A stretch of 64,000 nt of DNA, from the NCBI GenBank assembly GCA_944323695.1, contig CALUTI010000004.1, positions 62,001 through 126,000 on the forward strand, given 5' to 3'. The position numbers and the translations under genes are program-made. This document shows positions 25,143 through 34,544 of this stretch, in pieces. Position 1 is the stretch's first letter, and each line of letters opens with the position of its first letter. The stretch is from Candidatus Gastranaerophilales bacterium. GTDB taxonomy: Bacteria; Cyanobacteriota; Vampirovibrionia; Gastranaerophilales; Gastranaerophilaceae. The notes beneath the pieces were generated by a model, which worked only from the letters and a program-made list of their open reading frames with translations, searched no databases and was not told where the DNA came from.

Positions 25143-26180
25143 TTAGTTATTGGGCTTAATCAAAAACTTCAAAGCTTTACCTTCAATATGTTTTTGCATT
25201 GCATACTCAACTTTTTCAAGCGGAAGGGTATCGGTTATAAGCTTTTCTACTTCGACCTCGCCTGATGCGATATAATCAAGCGCCATACGGAAGTATTTCG
25301 GCGTGTGGTGAAAAACACTCATCATTGTAATATCGCCGTAATGCATTTTTGTAGTGTCAAAAGTTACGGTAGAACCTGACTTACAGCCGCCGAAAAAGTG
25401 CACCGTACCGCCGGGGCGTACACATGAAAAAATTCTTTCCCAAATTTCGGGAAGCCCTACGCACTCAACTGCAATATCCAGACCTTTTTCTTCCTCCGTG
25501 AAGGCTTTAAAAATCTTTTCAGGGTTCGGATACTTAGTCAAATCCACGATTTCATCAGCATGAGCGAATTCCTCCGCCATTTTCAATTTCAACGGATTTC
25601 TGCCTGCCGCAATAACCCTTGCGCCTTTAAGCTTTGCAAGTCTTGCAAACATCAAGCCAATCGGCCCTATTCCGATAATCCCGACGGAATCACCCGGTTT
25701 TATACCGGTTCTTTCAACGCCGTGCACCACATTTGCAAGCGGTTCGCAAAATGCCGCCCTCTCAAAACTTAAATCATCAGGCAAAATAAGCATATTTTTC
25801 TTTACAATTCTTGCCGGAACTGTAATATATTCTGCGTAAGCACCGTTTAACAGGTTAAGATTTTCGCAAAGGTTATACTCTCCGCGCCTGCAAAAAAAGC
25901 ATTCTCCGCAGGGAGCCGAATTTGCCGCAACAACTCTGTCGCCGGGTTTGAAATCTTCCACGCCGCGACCGACTTTTTCGACAATTCCGGAAAACTCATG
26001 CCCGAAACCGGAGGGGATATCTTTAATCAAAACCGGATGACCGCGCCTGTAAGTTTTGACATCAGTTCCGCAGGTCAATGCAGCCATAACCTTAACGACA
26101 ACTTCACCTTCTTCGGGCGGTTTTACCATAACGTTTTCAAGTTTTATATTTTGAGGACCGTAATACTGTATCGCTCTCAT
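25143..26180 (-). CDS. zinc-dependent medium-chain alcohol/polyol dehydrogenase
   Basis: A 345-residue MDR-family enzyme. Catalytic zinc ligands are Cys in LTCGTDVK and the GHE motif (SGFGHEFSGIVE). The structural zinc loop is CGECFFCRRGEYNLC. The NAD(P)-binding loop is GIGPIGLMFARLAK. The sequence is nearest in feel to sorbitol/threonine dehydrogenase-like enzymes acting on sugar alcohols; the substrate cannot be told. It follows a second, clearly related dehydrogenase by 4 bp, so the two form an operon and could act on related substrates. Confidence 0.87.
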   Translation of the reverse strand: MRAIQYYGPQNIKLENVMVKPPEEGEVVVKVMAALTCGTDVKTYRRGHPVLIKDIPSGFGHEFSGIVEKVGRGVEDFKPGDRVVAANSAPCGECFFCRRGEYNLCENLNLLNGAYAEYITVPARIVKKNMLILPDDLSFERAAFCEPLANVVHGVERTGIKPGDSVGIIGIGPIGLMFARLAKLKGARVIAAGRNPLKLKMAEEFAHADEIVDLTKYPNPEKIFKAFTEEEKGLDIAVECVGLPEIWERIFSCVRPGGTVHFFGGCKSGSTVTFDTTKMHYGDITMMSVFHHTPKYFRMALDYIASGEVEVEKLITDTLPLEKVEYAMQKHIEGKALKFLIKPNN

Positions 26181-26184
26181 ATTA

Positions 26185-27168
26185 CTACTCCTTAATTTTT
26201 ATGTAAGCCTTCATAATTCTGTTATTCATAGTGTCATCAAAGGCTTTTTGGATATCCTCCAGCGCGTAAACCGTTGAAAGCCCGTCGACTTTGACCTGAT
26301 GTGATCTTAAAAGGTTCAAAGAATCCTGCAAATCAACAGGCGCAGGTGAATAACTGCCCAAAACCGTCAATTCTCTATAATAAATTTCGTTATTTGCATA
26401 GCCCCAATTGTTCGGAGTGCTTGAAAATACAAGAATTTTCCCGCCGTTTCTGACGTATTTAAGCGCGGTATTAATAGCCTTATCAGCGCCTGAGGTCATA
26501 AAAACGCCGTCCGCTTTGAAATTCGGATCCATTTCTTTTACGTTAAACGCGGCAATTCCAAGGTCACGCAAGCGATTAACCCTGTCAGGGATTAAGTCGC
26601 AGCCCATAACATCCATTCCGAAAGCCTTTAGAGCCTGCGCCATCATAATTCCGATTGTGCCGAGACCTATTACAAGCGCGGTTGAATTTCCTCTTAAATT
26701 CGCTCTTTTTATTGCTCTGACGCAGCAGCCGAGAGGTTCATAAAAAGATGCCTCAATGTCCGTTAAATTCTCGGGTTTAATATGGGCAACATTTTTCAAA
26801 TGCTCCTCTGATAAGTAAACATACTCGCTGAACCCGCCGGGGACTATATTTGTAGCTTTGAAATGCTCGCACATTGAAACGTTACCGTTTTTGCAGTAAA
26901 CGCATTCCCCGCAAGGAATGTGGTGCGACGTAATAATTTCGTCGCCGGCTTTAAAATTAGTTTTTGAATTAATTTCCACAATCTCCGCAACAATTTCATG
27001 GCCAAGGACAGTTCCGTCTTTAGAAATTTTGTGAACAAATTTTACGATATCGGAACCGCAAAGCCCGCAGCCGAGAACTCTTACAACAGCACCTTCTCTG
27101 CCGTTCAATTCAATATCGGGGGTTTCTTTTACAACAATTTTGCCTTTATTAATAACAGCTATTTTCAT
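26185..27168 (-). CDS. zinc-dependent medium-chain dehydrogenase, second of a tandem pair
   Basis: A 327-residue MDR-family protein. CGLCGSDIVKF and VLGHEIVAEI carry the catalytic zinc ligands, CGECVYCKNGNVSMC the structural zinc, and GLGTIGIMMAQALKAFG the nucleotide fold. It resembles galactitol/sorbitol dehydrogenase-like oxidoreductases. It is divergent from the GNAT gene, with about 78 bp between. Identity to the downstream gene is limited, so duplication is old. Confidence 0.85.
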   Translation of the reverse strand: MKIAVINKGKIVVKETPDIELNGREGAVVRVLGCGLCGSDIVKFVHKISKDGTVLGHEIVAEIVEINSKTNFKAGDEIITSHHIPCGECVYCKNGNVSMCEHFKATNIVPGGFSEYVYLSEEHLKNVAHIKPENLTDIEASFYEPLGCCVRAIKRANLRGNSTALVIGLGTIGIMMAQALKAFGMDVMGCDLIPDRVNRLRDLGIAAFNVKEMDPNFKADGVFMTSGADKAINTALKYVRNGGKILVFSSTPNNWGYANNEIYYRELTVLGSYSPAPVDLQDSLNLLRSHQVKVDGLSTVYALEDIQKAFDDTMNNRIMKAYIKIKE

Positions 27169-27211
27169 ATTTCGCCTCGCAAATACTTTGCAAAAAATAT
27201 TCTAACACAAC

Positions 27212-27240
27212 TTGCATGAAAATAAAAGATATATTAAAAT
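27212..27240 (+). promoter_or_regulatory. promoter predicting a leaderless mRNA
   Basis: TTGCAT (27212-27217), 17-nt spacer, TAAAAT (27235-27240). Only 6 nt separate the -10 box from the ATG at 27247 and there is no SD. Confidence 0.65.
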
Positions 27241-27246
27241 ATACAT

Positions 27247-28227
27247 ATGACGAGGATTCGAAAATTATTCTGCTTTGATTATCCTAAAATAGAAAAAATG
27301 ATTTCGTATCTGGGCTCCGAGGAACATGACAGGTTTTTAAAAATGATTATGGAAGAACCTGCGGGAATCCTGAATAATTTGCTGCCCTTGCAATACAAAT
27401 TCAAGCACGAATCATACATACTGCTTGAAGGTGATGAAATTTTAGGCTTGATTACAATTGAGCCGACCGTCGGAAACCCTTACAAAATCAATATTACACG
27501 CCTTGTCTTTAAACAGGATTTTTATAATGTAGGCAAGCAGTTAATTGAATTTATCATAGCCAAATACGGAGCAAAAGGCGCGCATTGCTTTACTGTTTAC
27601 GTTGATATAAGCCACGACGAGCTTTGTACATTGTTTGTGGAAGGCTGCGGGTTCAGACAGTGTTCTTATGAAAACTTATGGAAGCTTGATAATTTTCAGC
27701 CGCAAAATTCAACAGCGGCAAACTTCCGCCCCTGCCAGAATGAAGATGCAAAAGCAGTTGCGCAGCTTTATAACGGCGAGTTGAATAATCTTTACAAGCC
27801 CTCAATGGAGCGGATTCCGTCTGAATATATCGAACCTTTGCTTGCAGGATTTAACACCTGCTATAAAAACCGCTACGTGCTTGAAGACGGCGGAAACATC
27901 ATTGCTTATCTTTCGCTCACCACCGTTGATAATCTGAATTTTATAATAGATATTTCAACAAATAACGGCTACAACTTTGACTACGACGAGATTTTGAACT
28001 TTGCCCTCGGAGAAATCAAACGCAGGAAAAGCCATTTTACGGCATTTTTAAAACACCGCCAGTACGCAAAAAACGCCGATATTTTGGAAGACTACCTTCA
28101 CAGCCGTAACCTCAATTGCGTTCAGACACAGTGCGTTTTTGTAAAAGATTTCTACAAGCCCGTTAAAGAAGCCGAAAGCGCCTTAAAAGTATTTTTGTTC
28201 GGAGAAAACAGCCTTATATCGAATTAA
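27247..28227 (+). CDS. GNAT-like acetyltransferase, probably two tandem domains
   Basis: A 326-residue protein. The N-terminal half has the GNAT order: a beta strand with YILLEGDEILGLITIEP, INITRLVFKQDF, a helix, then VYVDISHDELCTLFVEGCGFRQCSYENLWKL. The acetyl-CoA Q/RxxGxG/A loop is not clear. The second half (FRPCQNEDAKAVAQLYNGELN onward) looks like a second, degenerate GNAT fold. Substrate is unknown. It is expressed from its own promoter and followed by repeat sequences. Confidence 0.6.
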   Translation: MTRIRKLFCFDYPKIEKMISYLGSEEHDRFLKMIMEEPAGILNNLLPLQYKFKHESYILLEGDEILGLITIEPTVGNPYKINITRLVFKQDFYNVGKQLIEFIIAKYGAKGAHCFTVYVDISHDELCTLFVEGCGFRQCSYENLWKLDNFQPQNSTAANFRPCQNEDAKAVAQLYNGELNNLYKPSMERIPSEYIEPLLAGFNTCYKNRYVLEDGGNIIAYLSLTTVDNLNFIIDISTNNGYNFDYDEILNFALGEIKRRKSHFTAFLKHRQYAKNADILEDYLHSRNLNCVQTQCVFVKDFYKPVKEAESALKVFLFGENSLISN

Positions 28228-28236
28228 AATTTTTCT

Positions 28237-28256
28237 GTTGGGCAAGTATGCCCAAC
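28237..28256. repeat. palindromic dispersed repeat, copy 1
   Basis: GTTGGGCAAGTATGCCCAAC is an 8-bp perfect hairpin with loop AGTA, followed by CTACGGGC. The same unit recurs at 31716, 38387 and 38560. Confidence 0.85.
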
Positions 28257-28273
28257 CTACGGGCTTTCAAATT

Positions 28274-29500
<1,227 letters not shown>

Positions 29501-29502
29501 TT

Positions 29503-30354
29503 ATGTTTGATACGGAAACAATTTATGAAGTGGTAAATTTTGCGACAGGTGACACAAAAGCCGGCACAAAAATGGGTAAACTCCAGCTTAAAGACACAAA
29601 AAACAATTCCGTTTTGAATTGTGTTTTGTGGGAGGAAACCCTAAACAGGCTGGACTCTAAACTTTTCAGAACAGGCAATCAGGTCAGAATTGTGACGGCA
29701 AGCTTTAACGAAAAATTCAACAACTGCCTTGTGTCCTCGCTTGAGCTTATAAAAGAAGCAAAAACAGGACTCGATGAGGCTCAACGCGAAGAAACCTACA
29801 AAAAACTTACCGGTTACTTTGACACAATTAAAGACGAAAAGCTCCGGAATTTTTTGAGCACATACTTTGAAGAACACAAGGAAAAAATCAAAATAATGCC
29901 TGCTGCCAAAGTTATGCACCACAACTATATCGGCGGGCTTATGGTACACACGATTGAGTGCGTGCAGTTTGCGGAGAAAAATCTTGAGATGTTTACGCTA
30001 AAAATCAGCCGTGATGTAGCAATTGCCGCCTGTATCCTGCACGATATCGGAAAGATTTTTGAATACACAGTTGATTTAGAAACCGGACTGATTGACTATG
30101 ACGAAAATTTCCGCTCAGAATGGTTAAGCCACTCTCAATACGGATTTTCACTGTGCATGATGAACGGGTTTAAACGTATCGCAAAAATGATTGCGGCACA
30201 CCACGGACGCGATGAGTGGGGCGCAATTATTGATTTGGACGAAAAAGACCTTGAGCCGGAATTGTATTTCCTGCACTTTATGGATAATTTGTCCGCAAAA
30301 TTCGGCAGAATTAACGTTGCTATGATAGAAAGAGGATTAAATTGGCAAAATTAA
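29503..30354 (+). CDS. YhaM-like 3'-5' exoribonuclease (OB fold plus HD domain)
   Basis: A 283-residue protein with an N-terminal OB-fold (about 1-85: KMGKLQLKDTKNNSVLNCVLWEE) and an HD phosphohydrolase domain. Metal-binding residues are visible in HHNYIGGLMVHTIE, the HDIGK motif and IAAHHGRDEW, with a final Asp in HFMDNLSAK. This is the YhaM/CBF1 layout, a nuclease that trims RNA or DNA 3' ends. It is between ilvC (2-bp gap) and two thymidylate-kinase-like genes (13-bp overlap). Confidence 0.87.
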   Translation: MFDTETIYEVVNFATGDTKAGTKMGKLQLKDTKNNSVLNCVLWEETLNRLDSKLFRTGNQVRIVTASFNEKFNNCLVSSLELIKEAKTGLDEAQREETYKKLTGYFDTIKDEKLRNFLSTYFEEHKEKIKIMPAAKVMHHNYIGGLMVHTIECVQFAEKNLEMFTLKISRDVAIAACILHDIGKIFEYTVDLETGLIDYDENFRSEWLSHSQYGFSLCMMNGFKRIAKMIAAHHGRDEWGAIIDLDEKDLEPELYFLHFMDNLSAKFGRINVAMIERGLNWQN

Positions 30355-31016
30355 CCGAAAAACACAATTATGAAGGTACGCTCGTCTGCGTTGAAGGGAT
30401 TGACGGGTCAGGAAAATCAACCCAGCTTTCGCTTTTACGGGATTGGCTTAAGGCAAACGGAAAAGACGTTATTTATACAGAGTGGAATTCTTCGCCCTTA
30501 ATCTCTCAGACAACAAAGCTTGCCAAGAAAAAAAATATGCTGTCGCCGAGAACCTTCAGCCTGCTGCATGCGGTTGACTTTGCGGACAGACTTAAGCAGG
30601 TTATTGCACCGGCCCTGAAGGCAGGGTTTATCGTACTTGCAGACAGATATGCTTTCACGGCTTTTGCACGTGACGTTGCCCGCGGAGTTGATCCGAAATG
30701 GGTTCGTCAGGTTTATGATTTTGCAATCCGCCCCGATTTGACAATATATTTTGATATTGACCCCAAAACCTCAATGGAGAGAATCTGCTTTAACAGAACT
30801 CCTAAATTCTATGAGGCGGGGATGGATTTGAAATTAAGCAATGACCCGTTTGAAAGCTACCTGATTTTTCAAACCCGTGTGATTAATGAATACAAAAAAA
30901 TGCTCGAAGAGTTTGATATAGTTAAACTTGATGCAAATGATTCAATCCACAGCAAACAGGTCGAAATCAGAAAAATGCTCACCAAAATTCTTGAGGCTAA
31001 GGGGGTTGAACTCTAA
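30342..31016 (+). CDS. thymidylate-kinase-like protein 1
   Basis: A 224-residue P-loop kinase of the thymidylate kinase fold. Walker A is GIDGSGKSTQ, the DRY-type motif is LADRYAFTAFARDVARG, and DLTIYFDIDPKTSMERI matches the region preceding the lid. It differs from canonical dTMP kinases (DRFxxSxxAYQG), so dTMP may not be the substrate. The start is TTG at 30342, with AGAGGA 5 nt upstream, inside the end of the HD-nuclease gene. It overlaps the second copy. Confidence 0.8.
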   Translation: MAKLTEKHNYEGTLVCVEGIDGSGKSTQLSLLRDWLKANGKDVIYTEWNSSPLISQTTKLAKKKNMLSPRTFSLLHAVDFADRLKQVIAPALKAGFIVLADRYAFTAFARDVARGVDPKWVRQVYDFAIRPDLTIYFDIDPKTSMERICFNRTPKFYEAGMDLKLSNDPFESYLIFQTRVINEYKKMLEEFDIVKLDANDSIHSKQVEIRKMLTKILEAKGVEL

Positions 31017-31681
31017 TGACAAAATTCAAACACGGCTATGAAGGTTTATTAATAGTAATAGAAGGCACGGACGGTTCCGGAAAATCAACCCAGCTTGAGC
31101 TTTTGAAGCGTTCTTTGCAGGATCAGTCCTACGGCGTTATGGTGTCAGAGTGGAAAACCTCAAGGCTTATTGCGGATGTAATTGATGACGCAAAAGACAG
31201 AAATCTGCTTAATGCAACAACCTACAGCCTTTTGTATGCGGCGGATTTTGCTGACAGACTGGAAAACCAGATTATACCGGCTTTGAAATCAGGCTTTGTG
31301 GTACTTTTAGACAGATATTACTACACGGCACTTGCACGCGACGTTGTGAGAGGACAAAATATCGAATGGGTTAAAAACCTTTACGATTACGCGCCTGAGC
31401 CGGATTTGGTATTTTATCTTGATATGCCTGTTGATGTATTATTGAAAAGAATTATCGGCACAACGGGGCTGGATTTTTATGAAAGCGGCAGAGATGTCGG
31501 ATTTTCAACGGATTTTTACAACAGCTTTGAAATCTATCAGAATAAATGTCTTGAGCAGTATGAAAAAATGAAAAAGCGCTATGGTTTTATAAGTATCGAC
31601 GGAACAAAAACAATTTCCGAAATTCATAAGATTATGAGCGGGGAAGTCCAAAAAATTCTCGACACCGGCGTTTTGGATTAA
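31016..31681 (+). CDS. thymidylate-kinase-like protein 2, tandem paralog
   Basis: A 221-residue paralog of the preceding gene, overlapping it as TAATG. Walker A GTDGSGKSTQ, LLDRYYYTALARDVVRG and DLVFYLDMPVDVLLKRI line up with copy 1, and both share a FYESG/FYEAG segment. Tight coupling suggests a heterodimer or two related nucleotide kinases. Which copy, if either, is the housekeeping dTMP kinase cannot be told. Confidence 0.8.
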   Translation: MTKFKHGYEGLLIVIEGTDGSGKSTQLELLKRSLQDQSYGVMVSEWKTSRLIADVIDDAKDRNLLNATTYSLLYAADFADRLENQIIPALKSGFVVLLDRYYYTALARDVVRGQNIEWVKNLYDYAPEPDLVFYLDMPVDVLLKRIIGTTGLDFYESGRDVGFSTDFYNSFEIYQNKCLEQYEKMKKRYGFISIDGTKTISEIHKIMSGEVQKILDTGVLD

Positions 31682-31689
31682 TTTTTACT

Positions 31690-31735
31690 GTTGAGCAGGT
31701 CCGCCCAAGTTTTCTGTTGGGCAAGTATGCCCAAT
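31690..31735. repeat. palindromic dispersed repeat, copies 2a (degenerate) and 2b
   Basis: GTTGGGCAAGTATGCCCAAT at 31716-31735 differs from copy 1 by one base and is again followed by CTACGGGC. A degenerate copy, GTTGAGCAGGTCCGCCCAAG, lies at 31690-31709. Downstream (to about 31800) is other non-coding repeat-like sequence with TCAGAATGACGGC and GTGTCATTGCGAGG. Confidence 0.75.
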
Positions 31736-31940
31736 CTACGGGCTACGGGCTTCGCTGGCGCTCAGAATGACGGCAGTGTCATTGCGAGGTGCCAAAGGCA
31801 CGATATTTATAAAGAAATATAACAATTGTAAAATATTCAACATAAAAATTTACGTTATGAAACATTTCGTACTTTTAGGTCATGGTTTGTGCTAAGTTAA
31901 ATATTGTGAAAGAGATTATTAGGTTTAAGGAGATTAATGA

Positions 31941-32525
31941 ATGTCTGAATATTTGAGCAAAGAAGAGATAAAACAATGGAGAAGCTCATTAGAAAAGATT
32001 ACATTAGAAGAATTCGCTGCCAGACTGGGGAAAAAATTAGCAGAAGATAAACCGACAAACGACATTGTAGATATAGTCTTAAAAGGTCAGCCGGTAATCT
32101 CAAACGATACGGAATGGTCACAAACACGTACGGAAAGATTAAGCACAATCGCAGACAGAGCCTATGCCCGCGAAAAAGAAATTGCGCCGTCACCGTTTGT
32201 GGCTCCGAAACACGAAATTCATCATACAACTGCTAAAAAAACTGCAGCTCCGAAAAAATCAGCACCCAAACCTGTTGAAAAACCGGCAGCTGATTTGAGA
32301 GAAGAAGTTAGAATTGTATTCAAAAAAGCTCTCACTGACAGAGAACAAAAAGTTTTTGATTATTTTGCACAAAACAGCAACAAAATTGTTTATGCAAAAG
32401 ATCTGGCAACACTTTTGGATTTGCCGAGAGACTATGTTTATAAATATATCAAAAACTTACGTGCAAAAATTGACGGCGATAACCTCAAAAACGCTGATAA
32501 AGGCGGATTTATTCTGTCAATATAA
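31941..32525 (+). CDS. winged-helix protein of the OmpR output-domain type, without receiver domain
   Basis: A 194-residue protein. The C-terminal part (LTDREQKVFDYFAQNSNKIV, then DLATLLDLPRDYVYKYIKNLRAKI and GGFIL) follows the pattern of OmpR/PhoB DNA-binding domains, including the recognition helix and the final GGF/Y turn. The N-terminal 60 residues are helical and unfamiliar. A Lys/Pro/Ala-rich linker joins the two. There is no phosphorylatable receiver. An AAGGAG SD precedes the start. Probable DNA-binding regulator with an unknown input. Confidence 0.65.
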   Translation: MSEYLSKEEIKQWRSSLEKITLEEFAARLGKKLAEDKPTNDIVDIVLKGQPVISNDTEWSQTRTERLSTIADRAYAREKEIAPSPFVAPKHEIHHTTAKKTAAPKKSAPKPVEKPAADLREEVRIVFKKALTDREQKVFDYFAQNSNKIVYAKDLATLLDLPRDYVYKYIKNLRAKIDGDNLKNADKGGFILSI

Positions 32526-32541
32526 TTAATAAAACCGAATC

Positions 32542-32578
32542 AAAAAATTAAGCTCCTTTTTAAGGGGCTTAATTTTTT
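32542..32578. terminator. bidirectional terminator between convergent genes
   Basis: A 15-bp stem AAAAAATTAAGCTCC/GGGGCTTAATTTTTT with a single wobble. It serves the winged-helix gene and the convergent 179-residue gene, whose stop lies within it. Confidence 0.85.
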
Positions 32579-33108
32579 CCGAATAAAAATTCCAGATTTC
32601 TGATTTTATTTTCAATCGCTTTATCGTGTTCTAACGGCATTTTATCGTGCAGATGCTGTTTTACGTTTGAATAAAGGATGTCATCTTCATACAGTGCTAT
32701 TTGCTTTGCCGCAAAAAATTCGTGCGGGATACCTGTTTCTTCCGTATCCTTAAGCATTTTCCTTGCGCCTTTTCCGCCGTCCGGGATGTAATAATCTTCA
32801 ATCTGTTTGAATTTTTTATCCCCGAATCTTTTTACTACGACCTCATAAACACTGTGTTTATCACCACATAAATAATCAGCTTTGGCAAAATCTGACATTT
32901 TTCTCTTTCCGAAAACATTTTTAACAAAAACGTCCTTACCGTCGTAAATTACATCGGTCTTTGTGTTTTTCAAAGGTAAAACAATGCGGCGCATAAAAAC
33001 TTTTTCATACTGAGGATCATTTACAAATTTTTCAGCCAAAACTTTAGCCCCGTCGGCTTTTAGCTTAAAGCCCGTAAAAGATTGGTTATTCACAGGGGTT
33101 ATATGCAT
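32569..33108 (-). CDS. hypothetical protein with N-terminal SFTGF motif
   Basis: A 179-residue protein starting MHITPVNNQSFTGFKLKADG. Short N-termini of this kind (a few residues, then N/Q-x-SFTGF or similar) appear repeatedly, in my recollection, in proteins from gut Melainabacteria; this is not a documented signal. The rest is mixed alpha/beta with no known motif: PLKNTKTDVIYDGKDVFVKNV in the middle and a helical C-terminal third. An AAAGGAG SD precedes the ATG. Function is unknown. Confidence 0.65.
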   Translation of the reverse strand: MHITPVNNQSFTGFKLKADGAKVLAEKFVNDPQYEKVFMRRIVLPLKNTKTDVIYDGKDVFVKNVFGKRKMSDFAKADYLCGDKHSVYEVVVKRFGDKKFKQIEDYYIPDGGKGARKMLKDTEETGIPHEFFAAKQIALYEDDILYSNVKQHLHDKMPLEHDKAIENKIRNLEFLFGKN

Positions 33109-33158
33109 AATTTTCTCCTTTGGGAAATATTAAAACCCGGGCAAAATATTTTTTGCCG

Positions 33159-34532
33159 CTAATCTTCCTTAATTGTTCTTGTAATAAATGCCGCACATAA
33201 AAGACAAACCGCGCCGATTAAAAACGCGTATTCCCAGTGATAATTAACCAGCCCTTCTCCCGCGTCAAACACACATTTTGAAATAAACCATGCAACAAGT
33301 GTGCATACAAATACCTGCGGACCTGCGATAAATATATTAAATATTCCCATAACAGAGCCTTCCGTGCCTTTTTTTATGTATCTTGAAAGCATTGCAAAAG
33401 GCAAAGCACAGATACTTGCCCAGCCGATACCGGCAAGCCCCATTAATATCGCAACGTACACAGTGTTTGCAGTAAAAGCCATTCCTAAATACGCAACAAC
33501 CATTGATAAAAGTGATATTATATGAACCTTTTTGTTGCCGTATTTTTCCGCCAGTGCACCGATTGGAATTGCAACCAAAAAGCAAATAAGATTAAAGATT
33601 GCAAAACAAATTGATGAGAAATTAGTTCCGTTTACAACAGCTTCTTCAAAAGTGTGGCGGGCAGTTTCCGTTGCAGTTGTCAAATCCGGAACCCCGAAAA
33701 GAGTATGCACTGAATATTGCGTAAAAAATATCAACATACACATTGTGCTCATCCAGGTGAAAAACTGCATAAGACAAATTTTTGAGACCTCCGGCGACAT
33801 TAAAAAGAAATTTTTCAACGAATCCCAGAAGCTGTCCTCTTCAATATTCGCAACAGCAACCTCTTTGAGGTTTTCTTTCCGCGTTTGATGTTCTTTAATC
33901 GTCATACAAGTCCAAATCATCGCAAGCGAAAACGCAAGAGCCGCCATAATAAACTGTGCCGGAATAGACATCTGATAATTAAATGCCCATTTCAAAAACG
34001 GAGCAGTTGCAGCAGCAACAACAGAGCCTAGTCCGATTGAAAGACTTATGTAAGAATTTGCCATAGCGTGCTGCTCCTGAGGCACAACATCGGGAATTAA
34101 TGCTCTATAAGGTCCCTGCGCAACATTTATACACGCATCAATTACCCAAATCATAATTGCAGCAACAAAAAGCGCCGTCCAAATAGGAAGTTCAACCCCC
34201 AGAACACTTTCAAGAGCAATTGCAACATTTTGAGAATTCGGAAAAATCCACAACGCCAAACTTGCAATCAACGCACCGCCCAACAAATACGGGCGTCTTC
34301 TGCCGAATCTTGATACGGTTTTATCGCTCAATGCACCGACAAGCGGCTGGACAACCATTCCGGTAAACGGGCCGGCAAGCCATATAAGCCCGTACAAAAA
34401 AGGTGATGCCCCCAAATTTTCCGTAACAGGCCCTGATAATATAATTCTCATCTGCCATGCAAATTGCAGCCCGAAAAATCCGAGCGCAAAATTCAAAAAT
34501 TGAGCAGTACCAAATTTCTTTAAATCTGACAT
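33159..34532 (-). CDS. MFS transporter, SLC45/sucrose-transporter-like
   Basis: A 457-residue major facilitator protein with twelve predicted helices. The first segments (FALGFFGLQFAWQMRIILSG, GLIWLAGPFTGMVVQPLVGALSDKTVSRFGRRRPYLLGG) carry the typical loop 2-3 motif and match the glycoside-pentoside/SLC45 style of sugar-proton symporters. The substrate is probably a di- or oligosaccharide, by family. It follows pyrG by 12 bp and may be read through from it. A GGAG SD precedes the start. Confidence 0.85.
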   Translation of the reverse strand: MSDLKKFGTAQFLNFALGFFGLQFAWQMRIILSGPVTENLGASPFLYGLIWLAGPFTGMVVQPLVGALSDKTVSRFGRRRPYLLGGALIASLALWIFPNSQNVAIALESVLGVELPIWTALFVAAIMIWVIDACINVAQGPYRALIPDVVPQEQHAMANSYISLSIGLGSVVAAATAPFLKWAFNYQMSIPAQFIMAALAFSLAMIWTCMTIKEHQTRKENLKEVAVANIEEDSFWDSLKNFFLMSPEVSKICLMQFFTWMSTMCMLIFFTQYSVHTLFGVPDLTTATETARHTFEEAVVNGTNFSSICFAIFNLICFLVAIPIGALAEKYGNKKVHIISLLSMVVAYLGMAFTANTVYVAILMGLAGIGWASICALPFAMLSRYIKKGTEGSVMGIFNIFIAGPQVFVCTLVAWFISKCVFDAGEGLVNYHWEYAFLIGAVCLLCAAFITRTIKED

Positions 34533-34544
34533 TGTTTCTCCATA

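Noticed and set aside
31857-31900. Twelve-codon frame MKHFVLLGHGLC as a leader peptide
   Set aside because: No SD and no attenuator-like codon run or hairpin before the winged-helix gene.
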